64,000 nt of DNA from DATLMR01 sp035634255 (lineage in GTDB: Bacteria; Acidobacteriota; Blastocatellia; UBA7656). Below, piece by piece: positions 1 through 6,901 of this stretch (the first letter of the stretch is position 1; the number at the start of each line of letters is the position of its first letter). The notes beneath the pieces were generated by a model. The model saw nothing but the letters and a program-made list of their open reading frames with translations. It was not told where the DNA came from and searched no databases. The position numbers were made by a program, and so were the translations under genes. The stretch is from the NCBI GenBank assembly GCA_035634255.1, contig DASQDI010000083.1, positions 1 to 64,000 of the forward strand. The letters run 5' to 3'.

Positions 1-85
1 GGCAGAGCTCGCCTCCGCTTCACGAGCCGGGGATGATCCTAAGGGAGATGAAACAGTTTGAGAAGTAGAATCTATTGAACGGCAA

Positions 86-152
86 GTGTGCCAATTGAAA
101 ACTGTCTCAACCGAGGGGTTCACACCAGAAAACTGTGACAATAGTGTGCCAA
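86..152. repeat. paired 9-bp direct repeats, possible transposon end
   Basis: Two 9-bp words each occur twice in the same orientation: GTGTGCCAA at 86-94 and 144-152, and GAAAACTGT at 97-105 and 128-136. Multiple short terminal repeats of this flavour are found at the ends of IS21-family elements, so this may be an IS end remnant. No transposase is visible in the window, so the assignment is an inference. The rest of 1-260 shows no gene. Confidence 0.35.
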
Positions 153-280
153 CTTACCCAAACGGGCTAAAACAGAGCCATACCCAAACAATATAGCTGA
201 GTTCTATAAATCCAACTAGACCAAAGTTTAGTGCACCCAAGCAAAGACACCAGACCCGAAGTAAAGAGGCGTAATTTAGA

Positions 281-326
<46 letters not shown>

Positions 327-359
327 CATTTTAATAGTTTACACCTTTTCTTGTGTCTC

Positions 360-500
360 TCAATTTATAGTTGTAGTAGAAATCGTAGTAGCTTGCTTCT
401 TCTCAAGTTCAGCTATTGCTCTGGCTATATTGTATTCCTCAAGGCTCCTCATAGCATCTTCTTGATGATCTTCAGTAGGATGGGCGTACCGCAATACCAT
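360..500 (-). pseudogene. C-terminal remnant of a tyrosine recombinase/integrase
   Basis: The minus-strand reading frame ending at 360 contains MVLRYAHPTEDHQ followed by a charged helix. This closely resembles the end of phage-type tyrosine integrases, where the tyrosine in RYAH is the catalytic nucleophile. The catalytic core and the N-terminal DNA-binding domains are absent upstream, so it cannot be active. The stop codon lies only about 40 bases from the tRNA-Cys fragment, the usual arrangement of integrase and attachment site. Codons upstream of about 500 no longer match the family. Confidence 0.6.
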
Positions 501-631
501 CGAAGACGAGTGTGTAAGCCGAATAAGAAGGATTAGTGTGAAGGGCCGTAGCAGAGCCTTGTCAAGATTCACCTGCTCACTGCTAGACGTTGCCAGAGCC
601 GGGACTGTTGATCGGTAGCCCTTAAATTAGC

Positions 632-687
632 GGCGGGGGATGTCGTTGATAACCGGTCCACGACTGGAATCGCGGATGTCCCCCGCC
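632..687. repeat. 56-bp imperfect hairpin with 9-bp perfect arms
   Basis: GGCGGGGGA at 632-640 is matched by its reverse complement at 679-687, and the interior partly pairs as well. It lies between the integrase remnant and the first cassette. It could be a terminator without a T tract or a structured mobile-element end; its role is unknown. Confidence 0.5.
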
Positions 688-850
688 TTCCATCTGGAAA
701 GCAGGTTTGTAGCAGATGGCATCCTTATTTTATTTGAATCCCTATTCCTTGTCTGTTCCCCACTCGGGGGATTTTGCTTTTCGCTTGAGGAAACGCGCTC
801 GCAAGAGTAACTCGCCTTGACGCCACTCTTCAAAAACTGCTGATCGAAAT

Positions 851-887
851 CCGCTTCGCGGCCTCCGCTGAATGCGGCTGTTAGCCC
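851..887 (-). repeat. partial attC-like site (left half)
   Basis: Read on the minus strand this begins with GGGCTAACAGCC and continues with AGCGGAGGCCGCGAAGCG, the same core as the attC-like site at 3689-3779. The complementary right half expected near 800 is degenerate or lost. It overlaps the stop codon of the 881-1393 gene, as is common for cassette genes. Confidence 0.45.
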
Positions 888-1393
888 GCTGTTCTGACCC
901 CCTTGGTCGCCTTCCATTTAGTTCTTATGTAATTAATGCCAACCCATACTGTGGGAACTTTTAGCTCATAGTCTGATGAAACGCTGCCCCACCTGTATTT
1001 TGCCGTTGGCGCTTTCCCTAAAGTTTTGCGCATCCATTCATCATGCCAAGCCTTCTTAATATCGAGGCTTCTATAGTCAGGACCAGGCATATCCGGTAAG
1101 CCGGCGTAATTCAGGGTAATCCACCATATTTCTGTTTTTGTAGGTGTATAGTCCCAGGGTGGCGGAGCTGCAGCATCCGAAAATAGTAAATCAACATAAA
1201 AGCAGTTACCTTCAGCATCCTCAGCTTTGAATCCATATAAATTCTCCTGGTAACGCTCATTTTCGTCTTGAGACTGTTCTTTAGAAACACTTTTAGATAT
1301 AGGCAAAGATAGAAATTCCTCTTCGCTCATTGAAGGGCTTATTCTAATTCCCTCTGGATAAAGAATTAACTCTCCTGTCTCTTTATCAATCAT
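881..1393 (-). CDS. hypothetical cassette protein, 170 aa
   Basis: This encodes a soluble protein of unknown function with no signal peptide or membrane segment. It is acidic in its first 60 residues and rich in aromatic residues later (several Trp and Tyr). A good ribosome-binding site, AGGAGG, lies just before the ATG. The gene sits between two attC-like sites with no other gene, and its stop codon is formed by the attC core, so it looks like a one-gene integron cassette. Its base composition is lower in GC than the genes from 6 kb onward, consistent with acquisition. I recognise no family. Confidence 0.7.
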   Translation of the reverse strand: MIDKETGELILYPEGIRISPSMSEEEFLSLPISKSVSKEQSQDENERYQENLYGFKAEDAEGNCFYVDLLFSDAAAPPPWDYTPTKTEIWWITLNYAGLPDMPGPDYRSLDIKKAWHDEWMRKTLGKAPTAKYRWGSVSSDYELKVPTVWVGINYIRTKWKATKGVRTAG

Positions 1394-1423
1394 GTTCGAA
1401 CCTCCTGAGAGTATGGCGAAGCA

Positions 1424-1516
1424 GGCTAACGCTTCGCATCACCCGGCCCGCGCCGAGTACTTAAAGGAATCATATGAAATTCGCTCCGCGGGCTTGGGTG
1501 CATGCGTTTGTTGGAC
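1424..1516 (-). repeat. attC-like recombination site
   Basis: On the minus strand the site opens with GTCCAACAAACGCATGCACCC and closes with GGGTGATGCGAAGCGTTAGCC. The ends are imperfect inverted complements with typical inverse core motifs (YAAC and GTTAG), about 93 bp apart, with extrahelical-type mismatches. It lies just downstream of the kelch gene, where a cassette's attC is expected. Confidence 0.65.
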
Positions 1517-1532
1517 GGCGCGTGATGCAGAA

Positions 1533-2687
1533 TCAGGCTCGATAAATCCAGGCGTTTGAGCTTACGTTATTGCTGCTATGATAGCCGCCGGCGATCAAAA
1601 CTTGTCCATTCTGTAAGCGCGTTGCAGTTGCAAACAAGCGGGGTGTTCCCATATCGCCTGCCGCGTAAGAGAAAGTATTTCTCGATGGGTCGAAGACTTC
1701 CGCACGGTTCGCGCCACCTGCAATCAGAACTTTCCCGTTATTTAACAATACCCCCGTGCCTTGAAGTTTATAACGCGGCGAGTTCATGTTCCCTGTAGCA
1801 GTAAAAGTTCCTCCTCCTGGATTGTAAATCTCCGCGCTCGTATATGCGGGCCGCCCGTCGCGTTCGTCTGCGCCGCCGATGATGAGGACTCGACCGTCCG
1901 CCAGTAACACGGCTTCATGTTTATGACGTATCCGCGTCATGTCGCCGGTTACGGAGAATCTGCCCGTGGCGGGGTCGTAGATTTCCGCCGAGGAGTAAAT
2001 CGTCATTGCCGCCCGCCTCCCTCTGTGACCGCCAGCGATAAGAACATTTCCGTTGGAGAGCAAAGTAGCAGTGTGAGACTCACGCGCCGCGAGCATACTG
2101 CCCGTTGCGGTAAAAGTGTTAGTGGCGGGATCATATAATTCAGCGTCGGCAAGAAACGCCCATCCTACGCCCACTCCGCCCGCGAGAAGAACTTTTCCGT
2201 TTGGCAGAAGGGTTGCTACATGCCCGCTGCGAGCTGTGACCATTCTGCTCGTTGACGTAAACGTGCGCGCTGCCGGATCATACAATTCAGCGCTCGCAAG
2301 ATAATTTCCGTTGTAGCCGCCTGCAATCAGAACTTTCCCGGTAGAAAGCAGCGTTGCAGTATGACTGGCGCGAGGTGCCCTCATATCTCCTGCGGATGCG
2401 AAGATACTCGTCGCCAGATCAAATAATTCGGCGCTCGCAAGACTGTCTTCGTCACCAGCAAACCCACCTGCGACTAAAACCTTGCCGTCAGGCAGTAACG
2501 TTGCCGTGTGTGCCGCACGCTGTCTGGCCATGCCACGAATTGCGTTAATAACGCCTGCGTCCCGGAGACTGCTATTTTCACGCTGCTTCCCATTTGTGCC
2601 GATAGTATTGGCGTTGCAGCCTAGCGGTACCGAGAGAACGGTTAGCAGCAGAACGATAAGCAATGTTGTGCGGTTCGTATCCTTCAT
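1533..2687 (-). CDS. kelch-repeat lipoprotein
   Basis: This 384-residue protein begins with a lipoprotein signal: a short basic start, a Leu-rich segment and the lipobox VPLGC with Cys at about residue 24. The mature part carries seven kelch-type units, recognisable as HTATLLPDGKVLVAGG and close variants spaced about 45-50 residues apart, enough to close one beta-propeller. It is therefore predicted to be an outer-surface or periplasmic lipid-anchored propeller, probably for binding protein or sugar. I place the start at the ATG at 2687 because GGGAGG lies 5-6 bases before it; an in-frame GTG two codons upstream overlaps that site. The gene is bracketed by attC-like sites and looks like a gene cassette. 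Confidence 0.85.
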   Translation of the reverse strand: MKDTNRTTLLIVLLLTVLSVPLGCNANTIGTNGKQRENSSLRDAGVINAIRGMARQRAAHTATLLPDGKVLVAGGFAGDEDSLASAELFDLATSIFASAGDMRAPRASHTATLLSTGKVLIAGGYNGNYLASAELYDPAARTFTSTSRMVTARSGHVATLLPNGKVLLAGGVGVGWAFLADAELYDPATNTFTATGSMLAARESHTATLLSNGNVLIAGGHRGRRAAMTIYSSAEIYDPATGRFSVTGDMTRIRHKHEAVLLADGRVLIIGGADERDGRPAYTSAEIYNPGGGTFTATGNMNSPRYKLQGTGVLLNNGKVLIAGGANRAEVFDPSRNTFSYAAGDMGTPRLFATATRLQNGQVLIAGGYHSSNNVSSNAWIYRA

Positions 2688-2765
2688 GGTCACCTCCCTA
2701 AGCTATTAGACGCGGGGAAGCGCGTTTTTCTTCGTTATTATCCGCGCGCCTAAGAGCGCGAAGCC

Positions 2766-2848
2766 GCTCGACGCTCCGTATCGGCGGGGCCGCGCAAAGC
2801 ACTGAAGGATGCATGCGAAACTCGCTTGCGCGGCTCCTGCGCAACGAC
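2766..2848 (-). repeat. degenerate attC-like site
   Basis: The minus-strand core GGAGCCGCGCAAGCGAGTTT and the distal GCGCGGCCC align with the better sites at 3416-3507 and 3689-3779, but both terminal core motifs are mutated (CGTTGC and GTCGAGC). It lies downstream of the DUF1772 gene. Nothing else is seen in the 2688-2907 gap. Confidence 0.45.
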
Positions 2849-2907
2849 TTTCCGGCGCCATCTCTAGAGCCGTGCCCCTGAACACGAGTGCAGCCCTGTA
2901 ACCTTAC

Positions 2908-3390
2908 TCAGTGACCAAGTGCTACAGCAAATGACGCGCAGGCAACCAGGGACGCCCCTGCGCGAACGTGGTTCCACGCCGTCCACTCGGCCGCATACTT
3001 CACCCACGAACCCTCGCTGTTGGGGTCATCAGGCGTCACACGTGCCAGCGCCTCGTTGCGGGGCACATTACAGACGCCCGTCACCCCGAGGCAGCCAATC
3101 AGGTAGAGCAGGCTGCCAGCGGTAAGATACAACGAGCCCGCCTCCTGCCAGCGCAGTAGCGAAACGATCAGTGCCGCGCCGCATACAGCTGCCGTGCCGA
3201 GGAATGCTCCGAGGAACCACGCATTTAGCACGGCGACGTTAATCGACTGCATGGCAGCGATTGCCTCGGGTGAAGGGAGCCGACACAAGGCCCTCATTAC
3301 GAAGCTGCTGAAGGCGAAGAAGACGCCGGCGATGAGCCCACAGCCCAGCGCCGCCACGAGCGTTATGCCAAAGATGAAGCTGCTATTCAT
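2908..3390 (-). CDS. DUF1772 family membrane protein
   Basis: This 160-residue protein has four predicted membrane helices and the DUF1772 layout: an N-terminal helix followed by GVFFAFSSFVMRAL, a MQSIN motif before the second helix, and a C-terminal Trp-rich stretch (EWTAWNHVRAGASL) before the last helix. The family includes anthrone-oxygenase-like proteins, but most bacterial members have no assigned role. It is flanked by attC-like sites at 2766-2848 and 3416-3507 and is probably an integron cassette gene. Confidence 0.8.
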   Translation of the reverse strand: MNSSFIFGITLVAALGCGLIAGVFFAFSSFVMRALCRLPSPEAIAAMQSINVAVLNAWFLGAFLGTAAVCGAALIVSLLRWQEAGSLYLTAGSLLYLIGCLGVTGVCNVPRNEALARVTPDDPNSEGSWVKYAAEWTAWNHVRAGASLVACASFAVALGH

Positions 3391-3415
3391 TTCTCAGTTA
3401 TCACTCGTCCGGTGC

Positions 3416-3507
3416 GCCGAACGTCCTGATTGACCGGGCCACTATGAAAGCCTTGGTTGAACTATACAAGCTCAGGTTTGCGGCTCCGGTCGGATCGGTT
3501 GTTAGAC
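3416..3507 (-). repeat. attC-like recombination site
   Basis: On the minus strand it starts GTCTAACAACCG and ends CGGTCAATCAGGACGTTCGGC, with the shared internal core CCGGAGCCGC and GGCCCGGTC. GTCTAAC is a standard attC core half-site. It terminates the very short cassette at 3508-3688. Confidence 0.6.
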
Positions 3508-3586
3508 ATGGTGCGAAAGACAAAGACTCATACGAATACCGCTCATCCTGCCTATGGGGCGAGCGGAACATAAATCGCCCGGCCCA

Positions 3587-3661
3587 TTAAACTGGCCCAA
3601 AAGGAATGTATAAAGCAGCGCCGTAGAAGATGTAATTTGGGAGAGGAGCCTTGGCATACAT
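3587..3661 (-). CDS. 24-residue ORF in a mini-cassette
   Basis: Between two attC-like sites only about 180 bp remain. The best reading frame there is a 24-residue peptide starting ATG TAT GCC, preceded by GAGG at a suitable distance and rich in aromatic residues (three Tyr and two Phe). The ORF can be extended upstream through the neighbouring attC site, but that extension has no start with a ribosome site. It may be a real short peptide or a non-coding cassette. Confidence 0.35.
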   Translation of the reverse strand: MYAKAPLPNYIFYGAALYIPFGPV

Positions 3662-3688
3662 CACCTCATACTCTCGTAACAGGAAGAT

Positions 3689-3779
3689 GTCTAACGACCG
3701 AGTTAACCGGGCCGCGCCGAACACCGGAAGTAACGATTCAAAACTCGCTTCGCGGCCTCCGCTGCAGGCGGTTGTCAGG
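3689..3779 (-). repeat. attC-like recombination site
   Basis: The minus strand reads CTGACAACCGCC at the start and GGTTAACTCGGTCGTTAGAC at the end. The inverse core motifs (TGACAAC and GTTAGAC), the imperfectly paired arms and the length of about 91 bp fit an integron attC. It follows the stop codon of the TIGR02588-type gene by about 25 bp. Confidence 0.65.
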
Positions 3780-3803
3780 CGCGGCACGTTTACGGGCACG
3801 AAT

Positions 3804-4274
3804 TTAAGGCTTCTCGTACCCCTTCGCCCGAAGCCGCAACTCATATTCCTTTGGGTCCAATGTAAAGTAAAGCCCTCCCTCCCTCTCGGAGTGTGACGGA
3901 ACATACTCGATGGTGGTGTTGCTGGTTTCCACGCTCTCAATTCCGTTCCTCAGCTCTCCTTCAACAGTTAAGCCTTCGGCTGTCGAACCGCCTTCATTGA
4001 CTACTCGAAACTTGACCAGATGACCGTTCCGAGTCGGGAGAATCAAATCCACACGCACCGTCACATCCGGCGGCGACGGATCACCCGCCACCGCCTCATA
4101 CAGCATAAACCCTATCGATCCTACCACCATCGCCAACCCTACGAGCGCTATGCCCCACATCCAGAGAGGAGCATCTTTGAGTTTTTCCTCTTCCCCATGA
4201 TCCTTTCCTGTCTGTTGACCATCCTGCCGACGTTCATCAGCAGAACCCTTCTCCTTACTAGATTCATGTGACAC
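3804..4274 (-). CDS. TIGR02588-like single-pass membrane protein
   Basis: This 156-residue protein has a charged cytoplasmic N terminus, one membrane helix at about residues 38-59 and an extracytoplasmic beta-rich domain of about 90 residues ending in KGYEKP. This matches the TIGR02588 family, whose members are regularly paired with TIGR02587 membrane proteins, as here. Its function is unknown. I chose a GTG start at 4274 because AAGGAAGG lies 8 bases before it and the longer frame runs through the upstream gene. It starts 44 bp after the TIGR02587 gene and is probably co-transcribed with it. An attC-like site follows, so the pair may be a two-gene cassette. Confidence 0.75.
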   Translation of the reverse strand: MSHESSKEKGSADERRQDGQQTGKDHGEEEKLKDAPLWMWGIALVGLAMVVGSIGFMLYEAVAGDPSPPDVTVRVDLILPTRNGHLVKFRVVNEGGSTAEGLTVEGELRNGIESVETSNTTIEYVPSHSEREGGLYFTLDPKEYELRLRAKGYEKP

Positions 4275-4318
4275 TATTCGGCCCTTCCTTCGCCTCGTTT
4301 TATTCTCTCCACCCGAAG

Positions 4319-5170
4319 TTACAGAATTATTCTGGCCGCCGATGCGCCTAGGGCGGCGGGGAAACCGAGCACGAGCGTTGCTATTACGAGTTCCGCGGGG
4401 GCCGCGCCATCCAGCCGCCCGAATGTCCAAAGCACGTAGAGGCTGATGAGGAGCGCGGCGGCGTACCCGACGATTGTGAAGCGAAGGAGCACGTTCCAGA
4501 AGAAACCGGCGGAGAAGATCGACGCCCCCCGCCTGCGCTCGACTGAACAGATGAACGACTGCATGATGCACAAAGAGACTACGGCCAGCGCGGCGGCGTG
4601 CCACCCGGTCATCCTATGCCCGATCAACACCATCTCCTCGGTCGGGGCGAGTTGGAAGGCGAGGAAGATGGCCCCCACGCCCATAAGGAATATTTTGGCT
4701 CCATACCCCTGTCGGCGCCTCTTCTCCTTCTTAGTCTCTTTAACGTCGAGTTGCCTTCGCGCCAGTATTGCTCCGATGCTACCAGGTACAGCGTGTAAAG
4801 AGATTTTGCCGATGATTTCGTCCGTGGACATGCCCGGCTTGATGATCCCAAACAGGGTGAGCATAATGCCCGAGACCGTGTACCCGGCGGCGCAGGCGAC
4901 GAGTGCGTCAAGCATCTCGATCTTGAGAGTCTCCTCGCCGCCTTCGAAGTACGATAGCCCAATGACGATCGAAAAAGTGACCGCCAGGAAAAGAGCCAGG
5001 CGATAGCGGTCCATGTAGAATCCCAGCCACCACATCTCCATGGTCATCAGTAGGGGGAAGGAGAAGAGGATCGCACCGCCGAAATCATGAGCGAGATCAA
5101 TGCCGAAGCTATGGTTGAAATTATGCCCCGACTCGGCGCGCCTGTGCCCTCCGTTTGGATCTTCAACCAT
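4319..5170 (-). CDS. TIGR02587/DUF2391 integral membrane protein
   Basis: This 283-residue protein has seven or eight predicted membrane helices and a basic cytoplasmic loop (KETKKEKRRRQ) near the middle. The opening FSFPLLMTMEMWWLGFYM and the following layout match the TIGR02587/DUF2391 family. The role is not established; the constant partner is a TIGR02588 protein, encoded next. The start at 5170 has only a weak AAGG ribosome site. Confidence 0.8.
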   Translation of the reverse strand: MVEDPNGGHRRAESGHNFNHSFGIDLAHDFGGAILFSFPLLMTMEMWWLGFYMDRYRLALFLAVTFSIVIGLSYFEGGEETLKIEMLDALVACAAGYTVSGIMLTLFGIIKPGMSTDEIIGKISLHAVPGSIGAILARRQLDVKETKKEKRRRQGYGAKIFLMGVGAIFLAFQLAPTEEMVLIGHRMTGWHAAALAVVSLCIMQSFICSVERRRGASIFSAGFFWNVLLRFTIVGYAAALLISLYVLWTFGRLDGAAPAELVIATLVLGFPAALGASAARIIL

Positions 5171-5379
5171 GCCTTATTATTTATTGTCCTTAGCGGATTA
5201 ACAACCCATGTAAAGCGAAGCGGCTAATGTTCTGGTCCGCCTGCTCGACAAGATATTCAAGATAAGCAGCGAACTTTAAGGCGCAGAAGCAATAAGCCAC
5301 CAGATTTTCAGCAAGAAGTCTCGGCCAGTAGCACGGGAACTAGCGTCAATCACTTTGTAATCCGCTTTAGAGCCTCTCA
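5171..5379. other. intergenic remnant with no intact gene
   Basis: A 50-codon open stretch on the minus strand (about 5186-5340) reads like a coding fragment, including KFAAYLEYLVEQADQN, but has no start codon and I cannot match it to a family. It may be the decayed end of a cassette or transposon gene. Confidence 0.3.
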
Positions 5380-5590
5380 TAGATTCTGTGTAAATGGATT
5401 AGCCGCGAATCCGCTCATCGGGGCTCTCCCTCTTGGTGAGCTGCTGCAGGAGCCCGTCTTGGCCGAGGAGTTCATCAGGGCTGTCACATTCTTTCAGCAG
5501 TTGGTCAACGATCTCAGGCTTGATGGCCATCTCAGATTCTCCTTCCGTGAGGGGATAAGGTTGAGACCGCCATTTACACAAAATTATCTA
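5380..5590 (-). mobile_element. IS256-derived non-autonomous element (MITE-like)
   Basis: Inverted ends TGTGTAAATGG at 5387-5397 and CCATTTACACA at 5570-5580 bound a short element of about 200 bp. Ends containing TGTGTAAA are typical of IS256/Mutator elements. Inside is the first part of an IS256-type transposase frame, so the element looks like an internal deletion that kept both ends. No clear target duplication is visible. Confidence 0.65.
5399..5530 (-). pseudogene. truncated IS256-family transposase N terminus
   Basis: The 43-residue frame starts MAIKPEIVDQLLKE and continues with SPDELLGQDGLLQQLTK, the conserved N terminus of IS256/Mutator transposases. It then ends after ten unrelated residues, so the DDE catalytic core is missing. 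A ribosome site, GGAG, lies 8 bases before the ATG at 5530. It cannot be an active transposase, although the short peptide could still be made. Confidence 0.7.
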
Positions 5591-5604
5591 TAGGTTCGGA
5601 GCGG

Positions 5605-6306
5605 TTAAGTTATGCTTCCAAGCGAGTGAATCCTCTCGAATACGGCCGAGACCATGCGGTCACAACGCGACTGCCCGAACTGAAACGCTGACGCGGTGGC
5701 GGCCCCGGTCTGAGTGTATATCTCTTTGCGCAACAACGCCCGCGCGCGGTGCAGGCGGACTTTCACCGATTCTTCGCTGAGGTCGAGACACTCGGATGTC
5801 TCTGCCGTGCTCATCCCCTCGACCTCCCGCAGCATGAAAACTGACCGGTAAGTATCCGGCAACCTGTCAACGGCAGCTTCCAAAACCACTTTCAGTGTGT
5901 GGGTCAGCATTTCCTGTTCCGGCGATGCCGTCCTGGATTCCAATGCCATGCTGTCCTCCGCTGATCCTGATGCCGAATCGATGCCCACAAGCCTCTGGCG
6001 TTTGCGAAGTCTAGCCAGAGCTTCATTGACGGCAATCCTGGTGAGCCATGTCGAAAATTTGGCGCGGCCATCGAACTGATCCAGGTGTATGTAGGAACGG
6101 ACGTAAGCGTCCTGCATCACGTCTTCGGCCTCGCCGTCCTCGCCGAGGATGGAGCGGGCGGCGCGGTACAGGCGCTGGTTGTGCCGCCTCATCAGCACTT
6201 CAAAAAGGGCCGTCTCCCCGGCGAGCACCCGCTCGACCACTTCCTCGTCGCTCATCTCGCTCGATGCAATCGTAATCGGTGCCATGCTAGCTATAGTCAT
6301 TGTCAT
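5605..6306 (-). CDS. ECF RNA polymerase sigma factor
   Basis: This is a 233-residue sigma-70 family factor. Region 2 lies at about residues 30-100, with GEAEDVMQDAYVRSY and the DNA-melting segment FSTWLTRIAVNEAL. Region 4 lies at about 135-195, with LPDTYRSVFMLREVEGMS and the helix-turn-helix LSEESVKVRLHRARALL. The start at 6306 follows GGGGAGG; longer frames run into the divergent promoter. It lies head-to-head with the DoxX-type gene at 6428, and the space between holds mirrored -35/-10 elements, so it probably transcribes itself and that gene. No anti-sigma factor gene is adjacent. Confidence 0.92.
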   Translation of the reverse strand: MTMTIASMAPITIASSEMSDEEVVERVLAGETALFEVLMRRHNQRLYRAARSILGEDGEAEDVMQDAYVRSYIHLDQFDGRAKFSTWLTRIAVNEALARLRKRQRLVGIDSASGSAEDSMALESRTASPEQEMLTHTLKVVLEAAVDRLPDTYRSVFMLREVEGMSTAETSECLDLSEESVKVRLHRARALLRKEIYTQTGAATASAFQFGQSRCDRMVSAVFERIHSLGSIT

Positions 6307-6324
6307 TCTAAACCTCCCCCATCT

Positions 6325-6355
6325 GTATAGAGTCACTTGCCGCGGAAAGGTTACA
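6325..6355 (-). promoter_or_regulatory. ECF-type promoter for the sigma factor gene
   Basis: Reading the minus strand, TGTAACC (6355-6349) is followed after exactly 17 bases by TCTATAC (6331-6325). The expected start point is only about 13 bases before the ATG, so the leader is very short and includes the Shine-Dalgarno site. Confidence 0.65.
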
Positions 6356-6378
6356 AACTTTTTTCGGCACCTCGGGAC

Positions 6379-6409
6379 TGTAACCAATCCCCTCCTGCTT
6401 ACTCTATTG
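6379..6409 (+). promoter_or_regulatory. ECF-type promoter for the DoxX operon
   Basis: TGTAACC at 6379-6385 is followed after exactly 17 bases by TCTATTG at 6403-6409. It mirrors the promoter of the divergent sigma factor gene in both boxes and spacing, strong evidence that one ECF factor reads both. Confidence 0.65.
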
Positions 6410-6427
6410 GGGCAGGAGGAAAAAGTC

Positions 6428-6868
6428 ATGCCGATACGGGAAAACAAACTCAACTCCGCCTGGTGGGCGCTCAGGGTAGGCCTGGGCGCGGCCGCGTTCC
6501 TTGCGGGGCTGGACAAATTCTTCAACCTTCTCACCAACTGGGAGATGTACCTGAGCCCCCTGACGCTCCGCCTGCTGCCTGTGAGCGGGGCGACCTTCAT
6601 GCACGTCGTGGGCGTAATAGAGATGGTCGTAGGGCTGGCGATTCTCACGCGCTGGACCCGCGTCGGCGGTTACGTCGCCATGATCTGGCTCGCCTTGATC
6701 GCGGTCAGCCTCGTCTCAAGCGGCTCGTTCCTGGATGTCGCGGTGCGCGACCTGGAGATGGCCATCGCCGCTTACACGCTCGCGCGCCTCACGGAGGCGA
6801 GGCAGCCTGCCTCTGAAACGCAGCCGTCGCTCGGCGGCCATACTTCTTATGGCACGCTGGCCCGTTAG
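6428..6868 (+). CDS. DoxX-like membrane protein
   Basis: This 146-residue protein has four predicted membrane helices and DoxX-family features: an N-terminal GLGAAAFLAGLDKFFNLL segment, a central HVVGVIEMVVGLAIL helix and a final RDLEMAIAAYTLARL helix. DoxX-type proteins occur in respiratory or thiol-stress contexts. AGGAGG precedes the ATG at 6428. It is first in a plus-strand run leading to a c-type cytochrome and RibA, under the mirrored ECF promoter. Confidence 0.85.
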   Translation: MPIRENKLNSAWWALRVGLGAAAFLAGLDKFFNLLTNWEMYLSPLTLRLLPVSGATFMHVVGVIEMVVGLAILTRWTRVGGYVAMIWLALIAVSLVSSGSFLDVAVRDLEMAIAAYTLARLTEARQPASETQPSLGGHTSYGTLAR

Positions 6869-6901
6869 CCTGAACGAAAAATTATCGGGAGGAAGGGAAT
6901 C

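Noticed and set aside
3587..3940. 117-residue minus-strand ORF
   Set aside because: It runs through the attC-like site, so only the last 24 codons can belong to a cassette gene.
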